Source: CAZBDV01 sp964490765
GTDB lineage: Bacteria > Cloacimonadota > Cloacimonadia > Cloacimonadales > JAJBBL01
Length of the DNA: 64,000 nt
Assembly (NCBI GenBank): GCA_964490765.1
Contig: CAZBDV010000011.1
Location: 6,990 to 70,989 of the forward strand
Direction: 5' to 3'
Part shown: piece after piece, positions 17,956-26,902 of the stretch
Position numbering within the stretch: the stretch's first letter is position 1
How the letters are laid out: every line of letters begins with the position of its first letter
Translations under genes and position numbers: made by a program
Notes under the pieces: model-generated
The model's database searches: none
Told to the model about the DNA's origin: nothing
What the model saw: only the letters and a program-made list of their open reading frames with translations

Positions 17956-18035
17956 TTCATTCTCATCTGACTTTTCAACTCATTCGTGCAGCAGAATTTC
18001 ATTGACTTCTCACCTCTCTACACCAGATTTGATTT

Positions 18036-18725
18036 ATGAGAAATAGATATACAACACTACTCTTTGATGCTGATGGTACACTCTTTGACTATGACCGGGC
18101 AGAACGTGAAGCTCTGCTCAATACCTTCAAACACTTCTCAGTTCCTCACGATGAGGATGAGATCGTTACAGGTTACAGGCTGATCAATAATGAACTCTGG
18201 CGGCAGTTCGAGAGTGGAATGATCTCTCTACCCGAACTACGTGCAGAGCGATTTGCCAGGCTCTTCAAGTCACTCGGACTCGATCTCGATCCTCACAAGT
18301 TTGGGGAGATCTATATCCTGAAACTTGGAGAATGCTCTGTTCTACTGCCCACCGCTATAGAACTGCTGGAGGAATTAAAGGGAAAATACAGGATGGCTCT
18401 TGTTACTAACGGGATTGCAGTCGTGCAAAGGCGGAGAATCAAAAAGGCCGGTCTTGACAGATACTTCAGGTTAATTGTCATTTCGGAAGAGATAGGCTAT
18501 CCGAAACCGGATCCCCTCTTTTTCGATATTACTCTCAAGAAGCTTGATAATCCGGATAAGGACGAGGTTCTGATAATTGGCGACAGCCTGACAAGTGATA
18601 TAGCGGGGGGTAATCTTTCGGGTATAGACACCTGCTGGTTCAATCCGGAGAGCAAAGATAACGAAGGTGAGTTTCAGTCTACCTATTCTATCAAGAAATT
18701 ACTCGATCTGTTAACACTACTGTAA
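18036..18725 (+). CDS. yjjG: HAD-family nucleotidase, YjjG type
   Basis: A 229-residue haloacid-dehalogenase-fold phosphatase. Motif I is LLFDADGTLFDYDRAE, motif II LVTNGI, motif III the Lys in GYPKPDP, and motif IV IIGDSLTSDIAGG. The pattern FDYDRAEREAL and overall length fit YjjG, which dephosphorylates dUMP, dTMP and damaged pyrimidine nucleotides. HAD substrate calls by motif alone are uncertain. No ribosome site is evident before the ATG. It stands alone after the tRNA cluster. Confidence 0.85.
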   Translation: MRNRYTTLLFDADGTLFDYDRAEREALLNTFKHFSVPHDEDEIVTGYRLINNELWRQFESGMISLPELRAERFARLFKSLGLDLDPHKFGEIYILKLGECSVLLPTAIELLEELKGKYRMALVTNGIAVVQRRRIKKAGLDRYFRLIVISEEIGYPKPDPLFFDITLKKLDNPDKDEVLIIGDSLTSDIAGGNLSGIDTCWFNPESKDNEGEFQSTYSIKKLLDLLTLL

Positions 18726-18744
18726 TTCTTAAGACAGTAGTTTT
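18717..18744 (+). terminator. Short hairpin with T-run after the HAD gene
   Basis: CTACTGT (18717-18723) pairs with ACAGTAG (18734-18740) and is followed by TTTTC. It overlaps the stop codon of the HAD gene and precedes the end of the converging GNAT gene. Confidence 0.5.
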
Positions 18745-18762
18745 CGAGCTTCCAGATTACAG

Positions 18763-19692
18763 TTAATCCTGCTCCCATCCTTCGCGTAACCTTTCCAGTG
18801 GATATTCATAGATATAGAAATCGTCTTCCATTTCCCAGCTCTTCATATCGAGGCTTCCGACAGTCCTTAAATAAGGTTCTTTGGTCGGAATCTTCGCTTC
18901 TATTTCGGTCCAGTTCTTTAGGATACAATTTGTCTTCATCTCTTCGAAGAGTTCTCTTGCGATATCATCGTCTTCTACATCGAAGAAAGAGAGAGAGCCG
19001 CCGGACATTGTCAAAAAGCGCAGATTGTACAACAGTAAGCCAGAGATTTTATTACCCCTTTTTTTAGCTATGTACTGACCAGGCTCATAGAATGCCTCTC
19101 TCAAAAATTTCCGGGAATAGGGATAAGCTTTCCAGTCGATAGTGATACAATTTCTGGAATCTTTCAAGAAGCTGGAATGTTCGACAAAGGTAGCCATTTC
19201 CTCAAAAGAGAGCTCTGCTCCTCTGAACTTTCTTTCACTTCCACCTCTCTCCAGTAATAGCTGTTTCTCTTCCTCTTCAATCGTATAGTACTTATTGGAC
19301 ATAACATGAAAAACCCTGAACCCGGCCTTTTCTGTTATATGCCGGGATTCGACATTATCGATATAGGTAGAGAAACGGATTGAACTGATCCTCTTCTCTT
19401 TTTTCAGCTTGCTAAAAAAATAGTCGTTAAGTCTCTTACCAACACCCTTATGTTCAGTCTTAATATCTTTCCTTAAGCCTTCCAGCCAGAGATCGGTCTC
19501 TGTCAGATAGGTCAGTTTGAGAAAACCGATAATACGTCCTGCAAATAATAAGGCTACGAACTCACCCTCTTGATCCTTCACCCAGGAATCGAAAACGAGA
19601 GGGATATAATCGTCACCCTCCCAGATCTGGCTACTAATCCGGATTATTTCTTCTCTATCATCTGGTACTATTCTTCGGATTTCGTATCCCAT
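18763..19692 (-). CDS. GNAT-family N-acetyltransferase with extra C-terminal domain
   Basis: The first about 140 residues form a GNAT domain: FVALLFAGRIIGFLKLTYL (strands 3-4), the acetyl-CoA loop in RKDIKTEHKGVGKRLNDYF and NVESRHITEKAGFRVFHVM near the end. A further about 165 residues have no motif I recognise; they contain a stretch around TMSGGSLSFFDVEDDD. Similar two-domain proteins of about 300 residues occur in Bacteroidota and Firmicutes without a known substrate. The ribosome site is weak. No functional partner is adjacent. Confidence 0.8.
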   Translation of the reverse strand: MGYEIRRIVPDDREEIIRISSQIWEGDDYIPLVFDSWVKDQEGEFVALLFAGRIIGFLKLTYLTETDLWLEGLRKDIKTEHKGVGKRLNDYFFSKLKKEKRISSIRFSTYIDNVESRHITEKAGFRVFHVMSNKYYTIEEEEKQLLLERGGSERKFRGAELSFEEMATFVEHSSFLKDSRNCITIDWKAYPYSRKFLREAFYEPGQYIAKKRGNKISGLLLYNLRFLTMSGGSLSFFDVEDDDIARELFEEMKTNCILKNWTEIEAKIPTKEPYLRTVGSLDMKSWEMEDDFYIYEYPLERLREGWEQD

Positions 19693-20011
19693 AACCGCTC
19701 AGCTCACTTTTTTGTTTATCTCTTTACCGAGAGCGGGAATTATTGTCAAATAAAGAAATCGCTCTTTCGGGTAGTATATTGCGAGTTATGAGAGAGAAAG
19801 GCTCTCTAAGATATTCTCCATCCATTTATCTGATAATGAATGAATATAGGATGTGATATATAGCCGGCTGCTTTCATACCATACAACTTGCACGATCACT
19901 GAATTGTAGCTGCCCTTGTAATAAGTCTCCCCTGCTTAGGTATGAAGAGAAAAAGTTGTTGACTCGACTTATTAACAGTAGGTTATTAGTATAAATTGTT
20001 GGGAGAGTTTG
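19693..20011. promoter_or_regulatory. Intergenic region with divergent starts, possible promoter
   Basis: No gene seen. TTGACT at 19959-19964 with GTTATT (19982) or TTATTA (19983) at 17-18 bases is a possible promoter for the transglutaminase-like gene. The rest has no hairpin or repeat that I can see. Confidence 0.25.
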
Positions 20012-21151
20012 ATGGATGGAATGAAAATAAGAGGCAGTTTGATAATCATCTTGCTGATTCTTATCGCTTTTCTTGTCTTTCTGACTGCATCTGGCCACTT
20101 TAACGGCTATCGTCAACCAGAACTGGTCTTTCCCGAGGCGGAAGACCCCTATGAAGTGGTCTATAATTTCAGTTTCAGAAACAGAGATTATACGATAAGG
20201 AAAACCCTATACAGGAGTTACTATGATTATTACTCTGAGTACTCTGAATATATACCGGATATCAGAGATCAGGGTGATTATTATACCTTCATCAAGAAAA
20301 CAAACCCGACAGACGATACAATCTCCCGCCTTGTAACTACACTCTCTAATTTTGCCGAACAAGAAAACCTTAGCCAGGATCAGGCACTGGAACTGGCCAT
20401 GCGTTTCGTTCAGAGTATCCCTTATGATGATTCCAAAGCAGCAATGGTGACTGCATTCTCCACCCTGGAAGACATTCCGACTATGCTTGAACTACTCCCC
20501 CGTCATCCATACGTAACTCTCTTCGATCAGAGAGGTGTATGTTCCGATAAGACGATCCTGGCATCTTTGATAGCCGAGGAGATGGGTTACGGCACGGCAA
20601 TCTTCTCCTTCGACGGTGAAGATCTGGAAACCGGTGTGGGACATGTAGGACTGGGAGTGAAATGTCCTGTCTCTTATTCGATTCTGAACAGTGGTTACTG
20701 TTATGTGGAAACTACTGCTCCGGTGCCGATAGGAACGACCAGTATCTATCTGACACCTGACGTTCAGGCAATATTCTATCAATCGCACAATGAAAGGGAT
20801 AGTGATAATCGACCACTGGACTTCGGGATTGCGGAGCTATTCGAACTGGACCAGGGAGATATGTATCAGGGAATAATTGAGACCTATAGATTGGAGGTTC
20901 ATTTAGAGACACTGGAAAAGGCTCTGGAACAACAGAGTATAGAGTTAGAAGAGAAAAGGGAACGTGTCAATCAACTCAATATGACCCTGACAAATATGGC
21001 CGATGAAGGGTTGGTTCAGATGTTCTATAACGAATACGATGCTATCTATTCCGAGTACGAGAAAGAAGTGAATAACTTTAACCTTCTGGTAGAGAACTAT
21101 AACAGGATGATCGAGGACTATAATCAGACTCTGAAGAAGATGAATTATTAA
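20012..21151 (+). CDS. Membrane-anchored transglutaminase-like protein with C-terminal coiled coil
   Basis: A 379-residue protein with a single N-terminal membrane segment (about residues 10-28, LIIILLILIAFLVFLTA), so likely anchored facing the periplasm. The middle part looks transglutaminase/papain-like: QRGVCSDKTILASLIAEEMGY has the candidate Cys and GHVGLGVKC the candidate His. A Tyr/Asp/Ser-rich region follows the anchor (YRSYYDYYSEYSEY). The last 80 residues, heavy in Leu, Glu and Asn, look coiled-coil. Start at 20012, four bases after GGGAGAG; a second ATG is three codons further on. Function (peptidase or amidase) is inference. Confidence 0.75.
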   Translation: MDGMKIRGSLIIILLILIAFLVFLTASGHFNGYRQPELVFPEAEDPYEVVYNFSFRNRDYTIRKTLYRSYYDYYSEYSEYIPDIRDQGDYYTFIKKTNPTDDTISRLVTTLSNFAEQENLSQDQALELAMRFVQSIPYDDSKAAMVTAFSTLEDIPTMLELLPRHPYVTLFDQRGVCSDKTILASLIAEEMGYGTAIFSFDGEDLETGVGHVGLGVKCPVSYSILNSGYCYVETTAPVPIGTTSIYLTPDVQAIFYQSHNERDSDNRPLDFGIAELFELDQGDMYQGIIETYRLEVHLETLEKALEQQSIELEEKRERVNQLNMTLTNMADEGLVQMFYNEYDAIYSEYEKEVNNFNLLVENYNRMIEDYNQTLKKMNY

Positions 21152-21327
21152 GCAAACTGAATTTTGCGATTAGTATTTGTCATAACGATTTAGCGATTAC
21201 TCCAGCGGGAAGTTCTGGAACTATAATTCGATGTTATATAAGGTGTTGGATTGCTCTCTTTTTTTATCCTTGACCTAAAAAGTGATACTTATGATTATGA
21301 ATAAAAATAAATCCAATTGGAGGAACT

Positions 21328-22254
21328 ATGTCTAAGAAAATCCTGGTAGCTACAGAGAAACCTTTTGCTCCAGCAGCTATTGATGAGATTAGTAAGATTG
21401 TCAGTGATGCAGGTTATTCGCTCGTTTTACTCGAGAGTTATCAGCAACGGGAGGAATTGATTAATGCATTATCTGATGCCAATGCCGTCATAGTACGAAG
21501 TGATAAGATGACCGCAGAGGTAATAGAGAGGGCTCCTCATCTGCAGATAATTGTCAGAGCCGGTGCCGGTTATGATAATGTCGATCTGGAAGCAGCAAGT
21601 AAGAAGCAGATCGTCGTAATGAATACACCCGGCCAGAATTCTAATGCAGTAGCCGAATTGGCTTTTGGAATGATGTTGAACCTGGCACGAAACGGCTTCT
21701 CGGGTAAAAGCGGTACTGAACTGAAAGGAAAGAAACTCGGAATCCATGCCTGTGGTAATGTCGGAAAACATGTTGCCCGTATCGGTAAAGGTTTCGGTAT
21801 GGATATCTATGCTTATGACCCCTTTATTGCCGAAGATGTCCTTGTCAAGGATGGTATAAAACCGGTTAAGACGGTAGAAGAACTCTACAGAACCTGCGAC
21901 TATATATCTCTGCACCTCCCGAAGGTAAAGGAGACTATCTGCTGTATCAACTACGAATTGATGTCGAAGATGAAGAAAAACGGTGCTATCATCAATACAG
22001 CCCGTGCTGAGATCATTGACGAAGCCTCTCTATTGAAGATGATGGAAACAAGACCGGATTTCAAATACGCTTCGGATATCGCCCCCGAATGTAAAGATGA
22101 GATAGCAGAAAAATATCCGGGCAGGTTCTTCTTTACTCCAAAGAAGATGGGTGCTCAGACTAAAGAGGCAAATATTAACGCTGCTATCGCTGCAGCTACT
22201 CAGATTGTCAACTTCTTCAAAAAGGGTGACAAGACCTTTCAAGTTAATAAATAA
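21328..22254 (+). CDS. serA: D-3-phosphoglycerate dehydrogenase, short Lys-type
   Basis: First step of serine synthesis: 3-phosphoglycerate to 3-phosphohydroxypyruvate with NAD. The substrate motif IVRAGAGYDNVDLEAA, the nucleotide region KKLGIHACGNVGKHVARIG and NTARAEIIDE are typical of D-2-hydroxyacid dehydrogenases. At 308 residues it lacks the C-terminal ACT domain, so no serine feedback through ACT is expected. Where most members have a catalytic His (TPHIG), this protein reads FFTPKKMGAQT; a Lys at this place marks a known subgroup of short PGDHs found in Bacteroidota and Entamoeba. Strong TTGGAGG site; ends at a clear terminator. Confidence 0.9.
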   Translation: MSKKILVATEKPFAPAAIDEISKIVSDAGYSLVLLESYQQREELINALSDANAVIVRSDKMTAEVIERAPHLQIIVRAGAGYDNVDLEAASKKQIVVMNTPGQNSNAVAELAFGMMLNLARNGFSGKSGTELKGKKLGIHACGNVGKHVARIGKGFGMDIYAYDPFIAEDVLVKDGIKPVKTVEELYRTCDYISLHLPKVKETICCINYELMSKMKKNGAIINTARAEIIDEASLLKMMETRPDFKYASDIAPECKDEIAEKYPGRFFFTPKKMGAQTKEANINAAIAAATQIVNFFKKGDKTFQVNK

Positions 22255-22270
22255 GATGTGATGTTAATGA

Positions 22271-22308
22271 AGTAAGGGTAGCTTCGGTTACCCTTACTCA
22301 TTTTTTAT
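22271..22308 (+). terminator. Intrinsic terminator after serA
   Basis: Stem AGTAAGGGTAGC with GTTACCCTTACT closed by a TTCG tetraloop (22271-22294), then TCATTTTTTA. Classic form. Confidence 0.95.
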
Positions 22309-22328
22309 TTCTCTATCGGGAGGATAGA

Positions 22329-22976
22329 ATGAAAAAAACTCTGATAATTATGGCCGTTATGTTACTTCTGATACCGACCCTTCACGCTAATAAAGGTTTG
22401 AATGTCCGCCTGGGATTTCTCTCACCTTCTGCTACCAAGATCGGTATCTTCCCCGGAATCAGTTACGGTTTCAATATCGATAATATAGTCGATATGGGAA
22501 TCGGTGGTGATTTTTTCTATCGTAATGAACGTCAGACACGTACTATATCAGTTTCCGAAACACCCGGTGGAACTGAAGTAGAACAGAAACAGGTTGGCTC
22601 TGACCTGACAACCTATTACGTCCCACTGATGGCAGCTGTCCGGATTGGCGTTCCGGTAGACCTGCCAGTCATTCCTTACGGTGGCGTTGGGCTTGGCTGG
22701 GGCTTGCTCTGGGAAAAAGTATTTATTGCAGAAGATACTACTGTTGAACCACCCAACGAGAAGATCGACGAGGTAAATTTCTATAATGGCTTCAACTGGA
22801 GTGTTCAACTCGGTGCCAAATATCCGCTCAGTGAAAATGCTAGCTTTTACGGAGAGACCTTCTATAATGGTGGCAAGATGAAAAAAGATATTGAGAGAGG
22901 AGCAGAAGGAATAACCTGGGATGAAATAAACATGTCAGGTCTGGGATTGCGTTTGGGTATTGAAGTCCGCATCTAA
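22329..22976 (+). CDS. Outer-membrane beta-barrel protein
   Basis: A 215-residue protein with a signal peptide (MKKTLIIMAVMLLLIPTLHA) and a mature part of alternating amphipathic strands with Gly and aromatic residues, such as GFNIDNIVDMGIGGDFFYRN and PVIPYGGVGLGWGLLW, ending in LGIEVRI. This fits an eight-stranded OmpA/OmpW-like porin-family barrel. No specific ligand can be read. GGGAGG site. The next gene begins three bases after its stop, so the two are coupled even though the second protein looks cytoplasmic. Confidence 0.8.
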   Translation: MKKTLIIMAVMLLLIPTLHANKGLNVRLGFLSPSATKIGIFPGISYGFNIDNIVDMGIGGDFFYRNERQTRTISVSETPGGTEVEQKQVGSDLTTYYVPLMAAVRIGVPVDLPVIPYGGVGLGWGLLWEKVFIAEDTTVEPPNEKIDEVNFYNGFNWSVQLGAKYPLSENASFYGETFYNGGKMKKDIERGAEGITWDEINMSGLGLRLGIEVRI

Positions 22977-22978
22977 CA

Positions 22979-23527
22979 ATGGTATATCTACTCGACCCAG
23001 CTAAAGCACTCCTGCCACAATTACAGAGAGAGGTGGAGAAAGAGGTTAAGCAGAACAGGCCAGAATACATCGTCGTTACAACCACTCAGGCCGACATTGC
23101 CCACCAGTTCTCCTTCCCTGATATCACAACTATCGTAGTTTTTTTCCCTGACGGAGAAGAGTTTGACTCTGAGCAGTATCATAAGGTAAAAGAGAAACTG
23201 GAGAGTGAGAACATACAGACTCTGATAGGAGAACATATTATCGACAGCCTCTATCACTCCAGATCGGGAAAATTCCGGACTCTATTTCCGGCAGAGATAA
23301 TGGCTGCCACTACTGCTGGTCTCTCTGCAAGTATCAAACGCTGCATAGAGAGTGCAGTTCTGGTTGTCGACCGTAAACTCGTACCTCCCCGCTCAAGAGT
23401 CCTGGCAGTTGCCGGGAGTAATAAGCTACCCGATACAGCTCTTCTTATAGAACCGAAAGAGAGCAGGAATATGCTGGATTCGAAGATTTTAAAGATAATC
23501 TGTCATCCCTATCAGGGTGATTTCTGA
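22979..23527 (+). CDS. Stand-alone pyruvate-kinase C-terminal-like domain protein
   Basis: A 182-residue soluble protein without signal peptide. PEYIVVTTTQADIAHQFSF near residue 28 looks like the pyruvate kinase alpha/beta domain, which in that enzyme binds regulators. The C-terminal half contains VLAVAGSNKLPDTALLIEPKE, with a motif resembling DTALVL seen in free-standing members of this family. There is no catalytic barrel. The start follows the beta-barrel stop with no ribosome site, pointing to translational coupling. Function unknown. Confidence 0.6.
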   Translation: MVYLLDPAKALLPQLQREVEKEVKQNRPEYIVVTTTQADIAHQFSFPDITTIVVFFPDGEEFDSEQYHKVKEKLESENIQTLIGEHIIDSLYHSRSGKFRTLFPAEIMAATTAGLSASIKRCIESAVLVVDRKLVPPRSRVLAVAGSNKLPDTALLIEPKESRNMLDSKILKIICHPYQGDF

Positions 23528-23566
23528 TAATAATAGAGAGATAATGGGAGAAGCAGGAAAAACTCT

Positions 23567-24364
23567 ATGCGTGAGATTGATTTAACACAGGAAAAGTACA
23601 GAATAATCGATTTTATAAGATTCTACCTCACCCGGGCAGGAATGAAATCCGTAATACTTGGCCTCTCCGGTGGGCTTGATTCGGCAGTTACAGCAGCTCT
23701 TGCTACCGAGGCACTGGGTAGTACTAACGTCTGGTCGATTATACTCCCATACCGGACCAGTAACCATAAGAACGTAGAAGATGCTCTTGAACTAACCGAA
23801 CATTTGATGCTGCAACATCGGGTCATCTCCATCACCCCTTATGTCGATACTTACTTTGCAGAAAATGCTCCTGAAGCAAATACATTAAGGAAGGGGAACT
23901 TCATGGCCAGGATTAGAATGTCTATCCTCTACGACCTCTCGGTTGAATATGATGCTTTAGTTATAGGTACCGGAAATAGAACGGAGCTTCTAACCGGGTA
24001 TACGACACAGTATGGTGATAATGCCTGTGCCTTCGAACCGATAGGGCATCTATATAAAACCGAAGTCAAAAGATTAGCAGGTTATCTTGATATTGGAGAG
24101 AGAATCATCAATAAAGACCCCTCAGCAGACCTCTGGCAGGGGCAGACAGATGAGGAAGAACTCGGTTTGAATTATGAGACCCTCGATTCTATTCTCTACC
24201 TGCTAACCGAAAAAAGGCTGAGTCCGGGCGAGTTGATTGAACAGGGATTTACTGAACACGACGTTAAGAGGGTTGTTAACCTTTACGAAAAATCGGCATT
24301 CAAAAGAAGAATGCCCCCACTAATCGATGACTATATTACAGACAATGGAGAACAAAGACTCTGA
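23567..24364 (+). CDS. nadE: NH3-dependent NAD+ synthetase
   Basis: Amidates nicotinate adenine dinucleotide to NAD using ATP and ammonia, the last step of NAD synthesis. The PP-loop VILGLSGGLDSAVTAAL is near residue 28-44, and TGNRTELLTGYTTQYGDN and KTEVKRLAGYLDIGERI are conserved. Only 265 residues, with no N-terminal nitrilase-like glutaminase domain, so it depends on free ammonia. Ammonia is released by PncA in the same salvage route. Ribosome site GGGAGAAG lies 11 bases ahead of the start. Confidence 0.95.
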   Translation: MREIDLTQEKYRIIDFIRFYLTRAGMKSVILGLSGGLDSAVTAALATEALGSTNVWSIILPYRTSNHKNVEDALELTEHLMLQHRVISITPYVDTYFAENAPEANTLRKGNFMARIRMSILYDLSVEYDALVIGTGNRTELLTGYTTQYGDNACAFEPIGHLYKTEVKRLAGYLDIGERIINKDPSADLWQGQTDEEELGLNYETLDSILYLLTEKRLSPGELIEQGFTEHDVKRVVNLYEKSAFKRRMPPLIDDYITDNGEQRL

Positions 24365-24462
24365 GGATATGATCGAACCCAACTGCAGGATAAAGTGGAC
24401 AGATTACCCTGTTACGCTGTAATTTGGAGAGTTTGTAACAACAAAACAAGGAGCACAAGCAT

Positions 24463-25683
24463 TTGAGTATCAAAATAGCCGAAGCCCACAAAAGATGTAA
24501 GATTTGTAGTAATTATCGCGCCCAGCGTTACTGCCCGAGGACGGGAAAAGATATCTGCTGGCTCTGCTGTAATGAAAAGCGAATAGATTATAAATGCCCC
24601 CAGGAATGTGCCTATATACTCCAGAAAGGACAGGGAAACGAATTCGAAAATTCTATCAAGAAAGCCAAAGTAGATTCTTTTCAGGAATTGAGCAGTTTGA
24701 CTACCCGGCTCTTCGACCAATGGTGTGAAGTACCCTCCGATCTATTCAAAGACAGAATACCGACAGAGATGGCTCAGACAGAAGATGGTAAGAAGGAGTT
24801 GGAACAGTATTTCAACCGAATTGCACCATTCCTCGTCCTCCCTGAACGTTATTTACAACGAAAGCTCAATTTGAAGATCAAGACTGGCCTGGAGAATAAA
24901 GATAACTACGAATACTTTTCCGGGGAATACCTGGAGAAGATGATAGCACAAGAATGGGAAGATTCTATCCAATTGCTCTATTCACAGGACAAATATAGCG
25001 AAGAACTCTACAGAAGCAACTACATCATTAGACGTACCGGCAACAGGTTGTTGAAGCAGATTACCTCTTATCATATCATTCTCTCTGCTGTTTCCGAAAA
25101 CCGGCAGGAAGCCCTCGTATATTACGAAATAAACAACAAATATGATCTCAGCATAATAATGGGCAAAATTAACGATAGATGGCTGGTGAAAGAACTCATT
25201 ATCGGAAGTCCGAGTTTCTATTATGGCGAGAGAGAAGCGATTATGCTCATATCCGGTTGCATCTCCAAACAGGAGATGCCCAAAGCGAAACAGTATATCG
25301 ACCAATATAGTGAAATCCTCATTGATTCTGCTGATGTCCACTATCTGAATGGGCTTTATCATCTGCTTGAAAAGGATTATCAGACAGCACTTAAGTATTA
25401 CCTGACTGCTGTTGAACTCGATCCGGAGTTTTATGAGTATAAATACAATCTCGCCCTGATCTATCAGATGCTGAAGAATTACGAAGTTGCAGAGAAGCTC
25501 TATCAGCAACTCCGGGAACAGAAATCTGATGATATCAATGTCCTGAACAATCTGGCAATCATATATGAAGACCAGGGTAAGGAAGAGGCGGCATTATCAC
25601 TACTCGAAGAATGTTTGAAACTAGACCCCGGAGCCGAACTGGCGAAGAAGAATATTGAGCGTATCAAGAACAGGAAGAGTTAA
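24463..25683 (+). CDS. Zinc-ribbon/TPR protein of unknown function
   Basis: A 406-residue protein. The first 55 residues have eight or nine Cys in pairs (KRCKICSNYRAQRYCPR, CWLCC, KCPQEC), a likely two-zinc cluster. A middle region of about 200 residues has no recognisable motif. The C-terminus has about three tetratricopeptide repeats, e.g. ALKYYLTAVELDPEFYEYKY and LNNLAIIYEDQGKEEAALSL. The start is TTG: AAGGAG (24448-24453) sits nine bases upstream, and the whole cysteine region would be lost with any later ATG. It may be a scaffold that binds a protein or RNA partner; the partner is unknown. Confidence 0.75.
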   Translation: MSIKIAEAHKRCKICSNYRAQRYCPRTGKDICWLCCNEKRIDYKCPQECAYILQKGQGNEFENSIKKAKVDSFQELSSLTTRLFDQWCEVPSDLFKDRIPTEMAQTEDGKKELEQYFNRIAPFLVLPERYLQRKLNLKIKTGLENKDNYEYFSGEYLEKMIAQEWEDSIQLLYSQDKYSEELYRSNYIIRRTGNRLLKQITSYHIILSAVSENRQEALVYYEINNKYDLSIIMGKINDRWLVKELIIGSPSFYYGEREAIMLISGCISKQEMPKAKQYIDQYSEILIDSADVHYLNGLYHLLEKDYQTALKYYLTAVELDPEFYEYKYNLALIYQMLKNYEVAEKLYQQLREQKSDDINVLNNLAIIYEDQGKEEAALSLLEECLKLDPGAELAKKNIERIKNRKS

Positions 25684-25730
25684 CAGCAGGTAGACAGTAT
25701 CCTGAAACTAAGTCAGAAAAGAGACATCAG

Positions 25731-26855
25731 ATGAAATTTAACGAGCAGTTTTTTCAAAGAGCCTACGAACTTGCTGAACAGGGACGAAAGATATCCGGTA
25801 TTAATCCCTTTGTAGGCGCTGTAATCGTAAAAGATGGCCGCATTATTGGAGAGGGTTTCACTCAGCCCTGCGGTAAGAACCATGCCGAAATAGAGGCTCT
25901 GAAGAATGCAACAGAGCCGGTTGAAGGGGCGGAACTCTATGTTACTATGGAACCCTGCTGTCATCAGGGACGAACTCCACCCTGCACAGATAGTATTATC
26001 AAAGCTGGTATAGTAAGGGTATACGCTGGTATTACCGACCCCAATCCGGAAGTTAACGGCAAAGGTTTTGACACCCTGAAAGCTGCTGGAATCGAAGTTC
26101 ATAAAGGTTTCTGGACAGAGAAGATAGAAAGGCAACTGGAACGATATCTCACACTGAGAAAGAAGCACCGCCCTTTCGTTATTATGAAAAATGCCGTTAC
26201 ACTGGACGGGAAAATTGCTACCAGTAGTGGAGATTCCAGATGGATCACTTCCCCCGAATCTCGGGAATATGTCCACCAGCTCAGAAAAGAAGCGGAAGTT
26301 GTAGTGACCGGTATCAATACTGTAATCAAAGACGATCCATTGTTCAATATCAGGCTGGGAGATAAATCAGAACCGATACTCAGGATCATACTCGATTCTT
26401 ATCTCCGCATACCGCTCAAGAGTAATATTGTCAAAAGTGCTGCCAGAATACCGACAATAATATATAAAAGAGAGGATTACGAAAACAGGTCGAAAGAGGA
26501 TAAGCTGACAGGTAAGAAGATAACGATCGGTTCTCTCGCTGCTGTTGATAAGAACTATCTTTCGCTGGTAGCTCTCATGCGGGAACTTAATACCCTGGAA
26601 GTCCATACCATAATGGTTGAAGCAGGGACAGAGCTGAGCAGCTCTTTTATTCGCCAGAAACTGGTTGATAAGATCTACTATTTTGTCGCACCGAAGATAT
26701 TAGGCGGTAAAAACAGTGTCTTCAATGCTCTTCAGATAGATACGCTGGAAAGAGCAATCAGACTGAAACCTGATAAAATCGAACATATTGGGGATGATCT
26801 ACTGGTCATCGGCTATCTGCAATATCCTGATGATTCGCAACCTGCAACTATTTAA
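25731..26855 (+). CDS. ribD: Bifunctional riboflavin biosynthesis deaminase/reductase
   Basis: Carries out the second and third steps of riboflavin synthesis. The N-terminal deaminase has CGKNHAEIEAL and MEPCCHQGRTPPCTDSI, with the zinc-binding His and two Cys. The C-terminal reductase (from about residue 145) has VTLDGKIATSSGDSRWI and VEAGTELSSSFI. Total 374 residues is the usual full-length form. No FMN riboswitch is visible in the 47 bases before it, and no other rib gene is in the window. It is part of a same-strand run from 22329 to 27994. Confidence 0.95.
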   Translation: MKFNEQFFQRAYELAEQGRKISGINPFVGAVIVKDGRIIGEGFTQPCGKNHAEIEALKNATEPVEGAELYVTMEPCCHQGRTPPCTDSIIKAGIVRVYAGITDPNPEVNGKGFDTLKAAGIEVHKGFWTEKIERQLERYLTLRKKHRPFVIMKNAVTLDGKIATSSGDSRWITSPESREYVHQLRKEAEVVVTGINTVIKDDPLFNIRLGDKSEPILRIILDSYLRIPLKSNIVKSAARIPTIIYKREDYENRSKEDKLTGKKITIGSLAAVDKNYLSLVALMRELNTLEVHTIMVEAGTELSSSFIRQKLVDKIYYFVAPKILGGKNSVFNALQIDTLERAIRLKPDKIEHIGDDLLVIGYLQYPDDSQPATI

Positions 26856-26902
26856 AAAATCATTATCTAGTGTCAGAATAAAAATATAGAGGAAAGATTA
26901 TC

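Noticed and set aside
17720..17956. Minus-strand 78-residue open frame (GLEPTTSG ... PERIRTSDPRLRR)
   Set aside because: It is antisense to the tRNA genes for Met, Arg and His. This peptide pattern is a well-known false protein produced by translating tRNA complements.
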